From the NCBI GenBank assembly GCA_900557475.1, contig USTA01000004.1, forward strand, positions 1 through 15,778: a stretch of 15,778 nt of DNA, read 5' to 3'. The stretch is from an uncultured Clostridium sp. Its GTDB lineage: Bacteria; Bacillota; Clostridia; TANB77; CAG-508. The position numbers and the translations under genes were made by a program. The notes under the pieces were generated by a model. It ran no database searches, was not told where the DNA came from, and was given only the letters and a program-made list of their open reading frames with translations. Each line of letters opens with the position of its first letter. Position 1 is the stretch's first letter. Shown piece by piece: positions 1 through 7,031 of this stretch.

Positions 1-1156
1 CATTATCTTTTGATAATTTGAAGATATCTTTTGTTAAATAATTTGCTCTTGCGTGAATTGGCTGACCTTCACTATTTGTATAATTTACCTGATTGTTATA
101 GTAATCTGATTTAATAACAAGTTCTTTTCCACCTAAAATATTTTGTACTAGCTCCGAAAATTCTTTTGCTTCTTTATAGTATTTATAAGCACTATAATCT
201 TTGAAGTTATCCGTTTGAGGGTCATTTGTTATTTTTATATCTTTATAATTATTAAGCCCTAACGAATTTGCTAACAAATTTGCTTCACTTTCTTTTATAT
301 ATGTCCTTTGATTATTACTTAATCTAAAGAAATATATTCCAGAAAATCCATCTAATTCTGAAAGGTCATTTCCAACATTATAACTATCATAGTAGTATTT
401 TTCATTATTAAAGTATACATATCTATAATAGTTTGTTCCAGAGTCAGTTGTTCCTCCTTTTTTTACATCTACTGCCACAACATGCTCTCCAAGCATTTCT
501 GGTTCTATTGTTAGTCCATGTGCATTTACAGTTTTATTCACATCATTTATACTTACATTGTTAGGATTTATTAAATATCCACCTCTATTTATAACTTGCT
601 TTTTTCCTCCACTTGAATACGTTCCCATTATTGTAATATAATTGTCCAAAGTATAATTTATAACTATATCTAAGTTTGACCCATATGTATATTCACAAGA
701 ATAATAAATAAATGGTTTAATTGCATTTGAGGAAATTAATTCCTTTGAATTTTCTTCACTATACACCTGTTTTCCATTTTCTAATGATACTATATTTTGA
801 TAGTCGCCATATAAGTAATATCCATCATACATTGTAAATAAAATCGCCGGTATATAGCTTTGAAGGTCTTCTCTTTTATATGCTGACACGCCAAGTCCAG
901 AAGCTAATCCATTAAAAAAAGAGTTTACAGATGCAGATACGTCCCTTACTTTTGAATCATTTATTGCCGAATATCCATTGCTTAGAGTATTTAGCTGATA
1001 AGCACGAACAGCATCATAAGTGGCGTTTAATAAAACGTCATTATATGATGCTTGTGATTGTATAACACCTATATTAACATCTGTATATCTTGCTAAAACT
1101 AAAGATATTGGTAGCATTATTATTACAAATACCACTGCTAAGTGTTGTAGTTTCAT
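1..1156 (-). CDS. Membrane-anchored surface protein of the pilus cluster, 3' end cut off by the window
   Basis: The frame is open from an ATG at 1154-1156 to base 1 with no stop, giving 385 codons of an incomplete protein. A GGGAG ribosome binding site lies just upstream, and the preceding gene ends 16 bases away, so it is co-transcribed. The N-terminus has one hydrophobic helix (about residues 5-22, after MKLQ) with no prepilin-type cleavage motif, then a helical stretch, then a Tyr/Asn/Ser-rich extracellular region with a run reading YDGYYLYGDY near residue 125. One-helix topology with a large exported domain fits a minor pilin, tip protein or adhesin of the pilus encoded upstream; that role is inferred from position and topology only. 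I do not recognise the family. The frame has no homopolymer problems. Confidence 0.85.
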   Translation of the reverse strand, partial: MKLQHLAVVFVIIMLPISLVLARYTDVNIGVIQSQASYNDVLLNATYDAVRAYQLNTLSNGYSAINDSKVRDVSASVNSFFNGLASGLGVSAYKREDLQSYIPAILFTMYDGYYLYGDYQNIVSLENGKQVYSEENSKELISSNAIKPFIYYSCEYTYGSNLDIVINYTLDNYITIMGTYSSGGKKQVINRGGYLINPNNVSINDVNKTVNAHGLTIEPEMLGEHVVAVDVKKGGTTDSGTNYYRYVYFNNEKYYYDSYNVGNDLSELDGFSGIYFFRLSNNQRTYIKESEANLLANSLGLNNYKDIKITNDPQTDNFKDYSAYKYYKEAKEFSELVQNILGGKELVIKSDYYNNQVNYTNSEGQPIHARANYLTKDIFKLSKDN

Positions 1157-1172
1157 AGACTCCCTTTCTTAT

Positions 1173-1694
1173 CTATCTTCCATTTGCAGTTACAATTCCG
1201 CTATGTTGAGCAGTTACAGAAACTGAATTATTTCCTGTTACACTATATACAAAATCTTTTAACATATCTGATATTGTTCTGTTTGTATTTTTTACACTAA
1301 CAGTTACCCAATCTCCTTCTTTTAGATATTTTGTTCCTTTTCTTTGTAGCTCATTTAATATTTGTGAAGTATATTCACTATAATAGTAGTTTTCTCCCAC
1401 CTTTGTATAGTCTGCTTCTGCTACCTTTTTTCCTGGGTTATCATCTAAAATTTGTACTTCAACTTCAACTTCATATGAATTTCCTGTCGCTGAAATTGTT
1501 TGTACGAAATTATCATAGTTATCTTGTGTAATTTTTCCCGTTGACCTGACTGTATCAACAAAATCAGTAGTTGCTGCATCAACTGTTTGTGTTGATATTT
1601 CATCAGCTCTATCGGCTGTTGACATTAGTGGAAATATGAACATTAATATTGCTGCTAAAAATATTGCTATAATTGTTACAACTGTATCGCTCAT
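1173..1694 (-). CDS. Small single-helix pilin-like or TadE-like protein of unknown family
   Basis: A 173-residue protein. I chose the ATG at 1692-1694 rather than the longer in-frame start at 1742, because a strong AAGGAGG site sits a few bases before it and the longer start would place that site inside the coding region. Residues 1-6 (MSDTVV) lead straight into a membrane helix (about 5-24). A Thr/Asp-rich helical segment follows, and then a beta-rich exported domain containing EVEVEVQI (about 75-82) and a C-terminal VTVSVKN strand (about 131-137). The topology (short cytoplasmic start, one helix, exported domain) is that of a pilin, pseudopilin or TadE-type protein. The N-terminus differs from the MENAS group next door, so it may be a minor subunit. 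The family is not recognised with certainty. Confidence 0.82.
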   Translation of the reverse strand: MSDTVVTIIAIFLAAILMFIFPLMSTADRADEISTQTVDAATTDFVDTVRSTGKITQDNYDNFVQTISATGNSYEVEVEVQILDDNPGKKVAEADYTKVGENYYYSEYTSQILNELQRKGTKYLKEGDWVTVSVKNTNRTISDMLKDFVYSVTGNNSVSVTAQHSGIVTANGR

Positions 1695-1775
1695 ATTATT
1701 TCCTCCTTGTATTAATATATTTAGGGTTTTAAGTTCCCTCAAACTGTATATTATGTCACTTAGTGATATAATTTT

Positions 1776-2633
1776 TTAATCTGCTATATATATGTATTGT
1801 ATTACTCTCTTTGTTGTACCTGCTCTATTTACTACTATTTCATTATTATCTAAAATTACTACTGAATCAGTTAAATTAGAAGTAATACTTGTAGTAGTAT
1901 TTGTATTTTCATCATGTTTTAGAGTATTTTCATAGTTATATTCGCCATATCTTTCTATAAATCTATAATCTTGTCCAATTATACCTTTTCTTCCACTACC
2001 AAAAGAATTATATTGAAAATTTATTCTATAATAGGGACCATTTCCATCATTATCATTTGAAAATGTATTATATGTTCCACCCCAAATAGAATTTTTTCTA
2101 CTTGTATAATATTTATCTGTTGAATTACCATTTACAAAAGCTTTCATGAAATTATAGTCTGCTTGCTGATTTAAATTCCATGGTTCATTTCTTGCTTGTT
2201 CATCTTGTTTGTCAAATCCAAAAATTGCTCTTCCACTTGATTTATTGTGTTTTCTATCTATAAGTGAAGATTTTGGCAAATAATTATCTGTTACTTCTGT
2301 ATAGTATAGTGTCATAGGTTCTATTGAAGCAAAATTCCCAGTATTTTTATCATATCCTTTACCTATGTAAAACAACACTGTATAGTTTTCTTTGTAATAT
2401 CTATATAGTGTTGGTATTACTGTTTCTATTCCTACTTCTCTACTAGATAATGCATTTACAGAGTCTATATCTTCTAGAGAAAGGGTAGAATAATATTCTA
2501 AATTATCTGCTTCTTTAGTTATTTTGGATGAAGTTTGCCTTGCTGTTGTAAATGAATACATTGCTAGTGCTAATGCTCCTACTAGCACTAACATTCCAAA
2601 AGCCATTTTTATGGCATCTGATGCATTCTCCAT
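1776..2633 (-). CDS. Leaderless pilin-like paralog, large Asn/Tyr-rich ectodomain (MENAS family)
   Basis: A 285-residue protein that begins MENASDA and continues into a hydrophobic helix (about 9-28). This matches the start of three other proteins in the cluster, but here Lys6 is Asp and the IIAG run is replaced by KMAFG. The exported part is much larger than in its paralogs and rich in Asn, Tyr, Ser, Thr and Gly, with a segment NTNTTTSITSN near residue 244, typical of surface-exposed adhesive domains. A GGGAG site lies about 8 bases before the ATG, and the upstream pilin gene ends 21 bases away. The enlarged and diverged ectodomain suggests a minor or tip subunit. Pilin-like status rests on the shared N-terminus and the pilus-type neighbours; no named domain was identified. 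Confidence 0.82.
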   Translation of the reverse strand: MENASDAIKMAFGMLVLVGALALAMYSFTTARQTSSKITKEADNLEYYSTLSLEDIDSVNALSSREVGIETVIPTLYRYYKENYTVLFYIGKGYDKNTGNFASIEPMTLYYTEVTDNYLPKSSLIDRKHNKSSGRAIFGFDKQDEQARNEPWNLNQQADYNFMKAFVNGNSTDKYYTSRKNSIWGGTYNTFSNDNDGNGPYYRINFQYNSFGSGRKGIIGQDYRFIERYGEYNYENTLKHDENTNTTTSITSNLTDSVVILDNNEIVVNRAGTTKRVIQYIYIAD

Positions 2634-2654
2634 TAACTAAACTCCCTAGCTATT

Positions 2655-3113
2655 TTATTTATCTCCTCTAGATGTATACTCGTCTATTTGTATTGTTTTA
2701 ATATAACCATTTACCCAGTATGCTGCGCCTGCTTCTTCTTCATCACTGTATTCGTCGCCTTCTGGAACTTGTACAGTATATGATTTTCCTGTTCTTATAT
2801 CTGAAGCTGATACAGTTTTACCATCTTTATCTACTACATAAATGTAATTTCCAACTTTTTCATCATTTGCATTTGCCGCATTATTATTTGCTTTTACAGA
2901 TTGCAATAATGCTTTTACATTTGAACCAGATTCTCCTGTTCCAAAATATCCTTCAAAAGGTCCGTTATGTGCAGCAATTTCTTGCGCATCTAATTTACCA
3001 CTATTTTTTGCAACGTCTGCAACGTTTTGATAAATTATTACTCCTAAACTTACTATTAAAATTGATACTAATATTGAACCCGCAATGATTAATGCTTTTG
3101 ATGCGTTCTCCAT
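2655..3113 (-). CDS. Leaderless pilin-like paralog, candidate major subunit (MENAS family)
   Basis: A 152-residue acidic protein starting MENASKALIIAG, with a membrane helix at about residues 7-28 and a compact exported domain. It carries N50-x2-F53-x2-Y56, matching the F50-N51-x2-F54-x2-Y57 motif of the two paralogs at 3707-4915, then a Leu-rich helix (about 66-74) and an Asn/Ala stretch. The C-terminal part is beta-rich with an acidic loop DEEEAGA (about 124-130). It is the shortest of the MENAS proteins, has one of the best ribosome binding sites in the cluster (AAGGAGG) and has a possible promoter of its own just upstream. These traits suggest it is the abundant structural subunit, but that is inference. 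No leader peptide can precede the ATG because the binding site occupies the bases there. Confidence 0.85.
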   Translation of the reverse strand: MENASKALIIAGSILVSILIVSLGVIIYQNVADVAKNSGKLDAQEIAAHNGPFEGYFGTGESGSNVKALLQSVKANNNAANANDEKVGNYIYVVDKDGKTVSASDIRTGKSYTVQVPEGDEYSDEEEAGAAYWVNGYIKTIQIDEYTSRGDK

Positions 3114-3140
3114 AAAATTATTTCCTCCTTTGATTTTTAT

Positions 3141-3169
3141 ATTATATATTTTTATAGTCTACTTACGAC
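3141..3169 (-). promoter_or_regulatory. Possible internal promoter before the candidate major pilin gene
   Basis: The minus strand has TATAAT (3141-3146), about 30 bases before the ATG, with AAGGAGG between. The expected -35 site (about 3164-3169) is not a good match, but it lies inside a small dyad. The gap of 72 bases is wider than others in the cluster. A separate start would allow extra expression of the 152-aa subunit. Confidence 0.35.
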
Positions 3170-3171
3170 TA
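3155..3171. repeat. Short inverted repeat overlapping a possible -35 site
   Basis: TAGTC, a 7-base loop, then GACTA. There is no T-run on the minus strand after it, so it is not a terminator for the cluster. It could be an operator, but with only five paired bases it may be chance. Confidence 0.3.
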
Positions 3172-3185
3172 AATTTAAAAACAAT

Positions 3186-3611
3186 TTAAATTTCTTCAAA
3201 AAATATGCTTTTTATATATTTTGAATTTTTATGATATTCTAAATTCGTACATCTAAATTTTGCTACTGAATATAGTTTCACAAAATTTGTAATGCCATTT
3301 TTAGAAATTTTTTCTCCTCTAAATATACTATCACTTTGCTTGAATTTTATATTTATAACCACAGAATTTGTTTCATTTTCTATAAAAAGACCATTTTCGT
3401 TTCTTGCAACCAAATTATTTTCATTCTTATTTTCCATTTTATTGATTAAAGTTGCCAGTTCATTTCCTTCAATTTCTTTATTATATAGTTCCACATATTC
3501 TTTGTTATTATTCAGTATATTTTGAGCCTCTACTTTATAATTTATGTATAAATAGCCAATACTTGATACAGCTAATATTACAAAAGCTGCTAATACTATA
3601 TATTTTTTCAT
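3186..3611 (-). CDS. Minor pilin-like protein with a non-MENAS N-terminus
   Basis: A 141-residue protein that starts MKKYIVL and has one hydrophobic helix (about 5-24), readable either as a membrane anchor or as an uncleaved signal peptide. It lacks the MENAS start but resembles its neighbours beyond the helix. It has a Y-N-K-x-I-x-G segment followed by LATLINKM (about 43-59), like the TLIN helix of the 202-aa paralog. It also has F119-x-C-T-x-L-E-Y126, matching F165-E-C-T-D-V-E-Y172 of the 191-aa paralog. I read it as a divergent member of the same pilin-like set, perhaps an initiator or minor subunit. A GAGG site precedes the ATG. The 95-base gap upstream is wide for this cluster and contains a possible promoter. 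The frame is intact. Confidence 0.8.
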   Translation of the reverse strand: MKKYIVLAAFVILAVSSIGYLYINYKVEAQNILNNNKEYVELYNKEIEGNELATLINKMENKNENNLVARNENGLFIENETNSVVINIKFKQSDSIFRGEKISKNGITNFVKLYSVAKFRCTNLEYHKNSKYIKSIFFEEI

Positions 3612-3627
3612 TTATTTCCTCATAAAA

Positions 3628-3656
3628 ATTATAACATTGCACTTTATTTTATGCAA
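3628..3656 (-). promoter_or_regulatory. Possible internal promoter before the 141-aa gene
   Basis: The minus strand has an extended -10 element TG-T-TATAAT (3628-3636), with TTGCAT (3651-3656) exactly 17 bases upstream. The leader before the ATG at 3609-3611 would be only about 10 bases, which is tight but leaves the GAGG site in place. It lies in the widest gap of the pilin part of the cluster. Confidence 0.38.
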
Positions 3657-3657
3657 T
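3636..3657. repeat. Inverted repeat in the spacer of a possible promoter
   Basis: ATTGCA (3636-3641) and TGCAAT (3652-3657) flank a 10-base loop. It lies between the candidate -35 and extended -10 elements, where a repressor site could sit. No clean T-run follows on the minus strand, so termination is unlikely. Confidence 0.3.
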
Positions 3658-3706
3658 ACCTTTTTTCAATTTATAATTACATTTTTTTACTTTTTTTTCC
3701 CATATT

Positions 3707-4315
3707 TTATCTAACTGTATTGTAATCTATATTATAGTTTTGCATGATTGCTTCATAATATGGAATTGTTGTTCCGTCAGCTAATTTTACTACTTGATTT
3801 TTTACTTCTGTAAATACAATCTTGCTTACCATATTACTTCCTTCATCAAACACTATATCTGCATCATTTCCTTCGTCTTTTCTACTACCTTTTACTTCAA
3901 TAGTTTTTTCTTTTTGTTTACTTTCAACTATTTTTTCTATATTTAAATTACAAGAAAAGTAAAAATAGTCTCCATTATATTTATCAAGAAGTTTTGTCAT
4001 ATCGTAATTTAAAACGGATTCTGTGCCAATACATACATCTACATAATAATTGTCACCTGGTTTTGCTTCATAGTTTTTATTATGTTTATTTGCAAAATTT
4101 ATTAATGTTACAATATCTTGCATACTTATATCAGCCTTACCCGAATAGTTTGTAAAATTAACATTAAATGATGTTAATTCTGACTCTGACATTTTATCAT
4201 GCTGCTTTTTTGAAAAATTTCCAAAAAGATTTATTACATATGCTAATATAGAAAGCACTAAGATTCCAATAAGAATTTCACCAGCTATTATTATTGCTTT
4301 TGATGTATTCTCCAT
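3707..4315 (-). CDS. Leaderless pilin-like paralog, 202 aa (MENAS family)
   Basis: The protein starts MENTSKAIIIAGEIL, followed by a membrane helix (about 7-31) and a charged connector. The exported domain opens with F50-N51-x2-F54-x2-Y57-x-G, at exactly the same residue numbers as in the 191-aa paralog upstream. Next comes an amphipathic helix containing DIVTLIN (about 67-73) and a beta-rich C-terminus with YYVDV (about 90-94) and SKIVFTEV (about 164-171). An AAGGAG site precedes the ATG, and the upstream paralog ends 24 bases away. Constant helix plus variable ectodomain is the architecture expected of filament subunits whose N-terminal helices pack in a core. The pilin role is inferred from this and from the adjoining Tad-type machinery. 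Confidence 0.84.
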   Translation of the reverse strand: MENTSKAIIIAGEILIGILVLSILAYVINLFGNFSKKQHDKMSESELTSFNVNFTNYSGKADISMQDIVTLINFANKHNKNYEAKPGDNYYVDVCIGTESVLNYDMTKLLDKYNGDYFYFSCNLNIEKIVESKQKEKTIEVKGSRKDEGNDADIVFDEGSNMVSKIVFTEVKNQVVKLADGTTIPYYEAIMQNYNIDYNTVR

Positions 4316-4339
4316 TAATCCTTCTCCTTTCTTTTAGCC

Positions 4340-4915
4340 CTATTTCTTTTTTGCCACTGCTTTAAATGCCATAAGTGTTACCCTACCATTTCCTTCATCA
4401 TATTCTACATCAGTACATTCGAAATATAATTCCTTAAAACTATTTCTATCACTTGAACTATTAAAAGATTCATATATTTTCTCCTTATATTTTATCATAT
4501 CATAATAGTTTGGATTGCTATTATATTTTCCATTTGCTCCATTATAAGAAACATCAGATTGTTTTATATTTCCTTCATAGTTATTTTTATTCCATGGAAG
4601 TACGGTAGTTGGAACCTTTTCTGTTGTCATATATACAATTATTTCTACTGGTTTATAACCAAATTCATCTACATATCTATTATTTATATCTAATGTAAGA
4701 TTACTTAGGGATATCATTTGATATCCCCTTACAGTTTTTCTATTATATGCTTCAAATTTCTTATTAAATTCTACCACTTGTGCTGCTTCTTCTGCCTCAA
4801 CTTCTGCTTTCTGATATTTTCTAAAATTATTATATCCTACAACTAAAAGTCCCATAATCATCATTGCAATAAGCATTCCACCAGCTATTATAAGTGCTTT
4901 TGATGCATTCTCCAT
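4340..4915 (-). CDS. Leaderless pilin-like paralog, 191 aa (MENAS family)
   Basis: This is the first pilin-like gene after the membrane platform gene, 18 bases downstream of its stop, with an AAAGGA site. It begins MENASKALIIAGGML, has a membrane helix (about 7-27, rich in Met and Leu), a Glu/Ala-rich connector (36-49), then F50-N51-x2-F54-x2-Y57. A Tyr/Asn-rich middle (about 103-138) precedes a C-terminal strand pair containing F165-E-C-T-D-V-E-Y172 and ending in a basic tail AKKK. The single Cys in the C-terminal motif is also present in the 141-aa neighbour. The gene is intact. Assigned as pilin-like from paralogy and position; I know of no characterised member that starts this way. Confidence 0.85.
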   Translation of the reverse strand: MENASKALIIAGGMLIAMMIMGLLVVGYNNFRKYQKAEVEAEEAAQVVEFNKKFEAYNRKTVRGYQMISLSNLTLDINNRYVDEFGYKPVEIIVYMTTEKVPTTVLPWNKNNYEGNIKQSDVSYNGANGKYNSNPNYYDMIKYKEKIYESFNSSSDRNSFKELYFECTDVEYDEGNGRVTLMAFKAVAKKK

Positions 4916-4933
4916 TTTATAATCCTTTCAAAT

Positions 4934-7009
4934 CTACATTGTATTCATTTCGTTAAATACAGTTGTCATAGATGTTAGTCCTATTCCAATTAAAGGAACT
5001 ATTAAGTATCCAACAAAAATTCCCACTATTGGTGCAAAACCAATTGCTCTTCCCATCATACCTTTTTTAGAAATTAATCTTTCGTTAGATTCTTTTCTCT
5101 TTTCTTGATAGTATTCTCTATCTGTTTCTAACTCATCAAAAGCTTCTCTAATAGGTACTTTTTCTACTGCTGTCTGCAAACTTTCTACTATTCTAATTAA
5201 TGGTTGATATGCAATTTCTTCTTTCATATCTTCTAATGATTCCCAAGCACCACTTTCATAGTTATTTAAGCATCTACTAATTGGTTCTTTGAAGATGTCT
5301 GCATATCTTTCCATCCACTCTAAAATCATTTCAACATCAACTCTTTCAAGTCTCATTAGCATAAGAATAATTGTCTGGTATTGCATAACTTCATCTTCCA
5401 TTGCCATTTTTCTAATAATTACTTGGAATTTAAGCATTAATACTGGTGCCGAATATCCTATTATAGAAAAGACCATTGCAAGCAAAAATTCAAACCATTT
5501 TAAATATTCTGAATTTACTTTTTTAAGTTTTTCTAGTATTTGCTCTGCATTAGTTGTAATTTCTGCATCGTCACTTTCTTTATAAATTTTAGATTTTCTC
5601 ATAGCTTTTTCAATATCTTCTTGAGTTGTATCTAACTTACCTTTGAACATATCTAAGAAGTGATTATGATTTTCTGTTACTTTCATTGCCTTTTGATAGT
5701 CTTTTCCATCAAGTTCTCCTAATAAATTATAGTCAGTTGTTGGTTCCGTATAAATATAATTTACTTGAACTTTATGCAATGCTACAAATAGGAATATTGA
5801 CGCTATAAAAACTACTATTGCTAAACAAATTCTATTTATGTAGAGCCATTCTATTTTTTGCTTAGATGCAGCTGCTTTTAAAGATTCTTTTAGTTTTCTT
5901 CTTTCTGCTGTTCCATCCTTAGGTATAAACAAATCCACAAATTTCTTAATTGGCTTCATTTTATATGCCTTAGCTTGCCAAGGATTTTCTGTATTTTCTA
6001 ATTTTGTATTTACTGCTCCATTATCTTTTAATTTTCTAATTAATATATAAGAAACAAATGTTAATAGTAAAATTAAAACTTGTACTATTAATCCTTGCTT
6101 TCCATTATAAAAAGGTTTTGTAAATGAGAAATTACTTAGTGCCCAATTTTTTAAAGGCTCTAACATTATCATTGGTACAATTGCAATTACAGATAAGCTT
6201 TGGAATGTATAGTTTAATTTATCCCTTTTTAATATTTCCAATTGCATTTCTTGTGTTATATTATCTAAGTTTTTAAGGTATAAAGACATACCATCAACTT
6301 TTCTATCCCCAAATTCTTGAGTTAAATATGAAATTCCAGCAAATTCTTTTAGATAATTGTTTGGTGCAATATCATAATATTTTTCTAGCTCTGTTTCTGG
6401 ATCCTCTGAATTTAATATTTCATAAATTTTTTCAGCTTGTCTTGACATTTCTATATGTTCATCATCTTGTGATGTTTGATAAATAGCTTCTCCAACCATA
6501 TTAGTTTCATGATAAGAATGTCTCATAGCTGCAAAAAAATCCATTTGCTGATTAAGTAGATTTGTATCTATTTTATCAACCATTCCATCTATAATTGAAT
6601 CTATTATAAATAGTTCAAATAAAAGAATTATAAACATTATAAGAGGATTTGACTTAGTCATGAGAATTACTGCTAATGTTACTGGTACTATAATTAGTAA
6701 TGCTCTTGTTAAAATCTTAGATGACTGAAGTCTTGTTAAAAATTCATCATCTATATTTATAATTTCTAGTCTTCTTCTTATTTTTAATAAATATCTTCTT
6801 AAAAAAGGCAACTTTAAATATCTAACATACAATTTTTGATAAGCTACTTCTGATGAAAATGTTTTCGCTTTTGTACCTTTTCTTAAACTTTCTATTCTTG
6901 CAACATCAGAATTTTGCATCTTCTTTTTTATAAAAAGATATGCTACTATAACTATTACAAATAGCCCTATTGCTATTCCCATAATTGTAAATATTAGCTG
7001 ATTTGACAT
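4934..7009 (-). CDS. Tad-type inner-membrane platform protein, TadB-TadC-like fusion
   Basis: A 691-residue polytopic membrane protein. Hydrophobic segments lie at about 5-27, 99-117, 121-140, 270-288, 306-325, 389-411, 505-527 and 653-678. Between them are two cytoplasmic helical stretches of the type II secretion F (T2SSF) kind: about 145-260, opening with LLNQQMDFFAAMRHSYHETN, and about 530-640, opening with EDEVMQYQTIILMLMRLE. TadB and TadC are usually separate proteins of roughly 300 residues, each with one such domain, so this gene looks like a fused pair. In Tad systems these proteins form the membrane platform turned by the CpaF/TadA ATPase, whose gene lies directly upstream. A GGGAGGTGA site precedes the ATG. 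The fusion call is from domain layout, not from an alignment. Confidence 0.83.
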   Translation of the reverse strand: MSNQLIFTIMGIAIGLFVIVIVAYLFIKKKMQNSDVARIESLRKGTKAKTFSSEVAYQKLYVRYLKLPFLRRYLLKIRRRLEIINIDDEFLTRLQSSKILTRALLIIVPVTLAVILMTKSNPLIMFIILLFELFIIDSIIDGMVDKIDTNLLNQQMDFFAAMRHSYHETNMVGEAIYQTSQDDEHIEMSRQAEKIYEILNSEDPETELEKYYDIAPNNYLKEFAGISYLTQEFGDRKVDGMSLYLKNLDNITQEMQLEILKRDKLNYTFQSLSVIAIVPMIMLEPLKNWALSNFSFTKPFYNGKQGLIVQVLILLLTFVSYILIRKLKDNGAVNTKLENTENPWQAKAYKMKPIKKFVDLFIPKDGTAERRKLKESLKAAASKQKIEWLYINRICLAIVVFIASIFLFVALHKVQVNYIYTEPTTDYNLLGELDGKDYQKAMKVTENHNHFLDMFKGKLDTTQEDIEKAMRKSKIYKESDDAEITTNAEQILEKLKKVNSEYLKWFEFLLAMVFSIIGYSAPVLMLKFQVIIRKMAMEDEVMQYQTIILMLMRLERVDVEMILEWMERYADIFKEPISRCLNNYESGAWESLEDMKEEIAYQPLIRIVESLQTAVEKVPIREAFDELETDREYYQEKRKESNERLISKKGMMGRAIGFAPIVGIFVGYLIVPLIGIGLTSMTTVFNEMNTM

Positions 7010-7031
7010 TTAAAGTTCACCTCCCAATGTT

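Noticed and set aside
1331..1531. Plus-strand open frame opposite the 173-aa gene
   Set aside because: No binding site, Leu/Phe/Tyr-rich translation typical of the complement of an AT-rich gene, and it is fully covered by a supported gene.
1695..1742. Longer N-terminus for the 173-aa protein (start at 1742)
   Set aside because: A strong AAGGAGG site lies inside this stretch, just before the ATG at 1692-1694, and the added residues interrupt the usual short start before a membrane helix.
1751..1772. TCACTTAGTGA palindrome as a terminator inside the pilus cluster
   Set aside because: The stem is only 4-5 bases, and the T-run is on the plus strand, while transcription here is on the minus strand.
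2720..3088. Plus-strand open frame of 122 codons opposite the 152-aa pilin-like gene
   Set aside because: The translation is a run of Leu/His/Tyr with no domain and no start signals; it mirrors the real gene.
1776..4915. Pilin phase-variation cassettes, given the near-identical first 15 bases of the four MENAS genes
   Set aside because: The nucleotide identity is too short, the genes are complete with their own binding sites, and the rest differs too much for a silent-cassette system.
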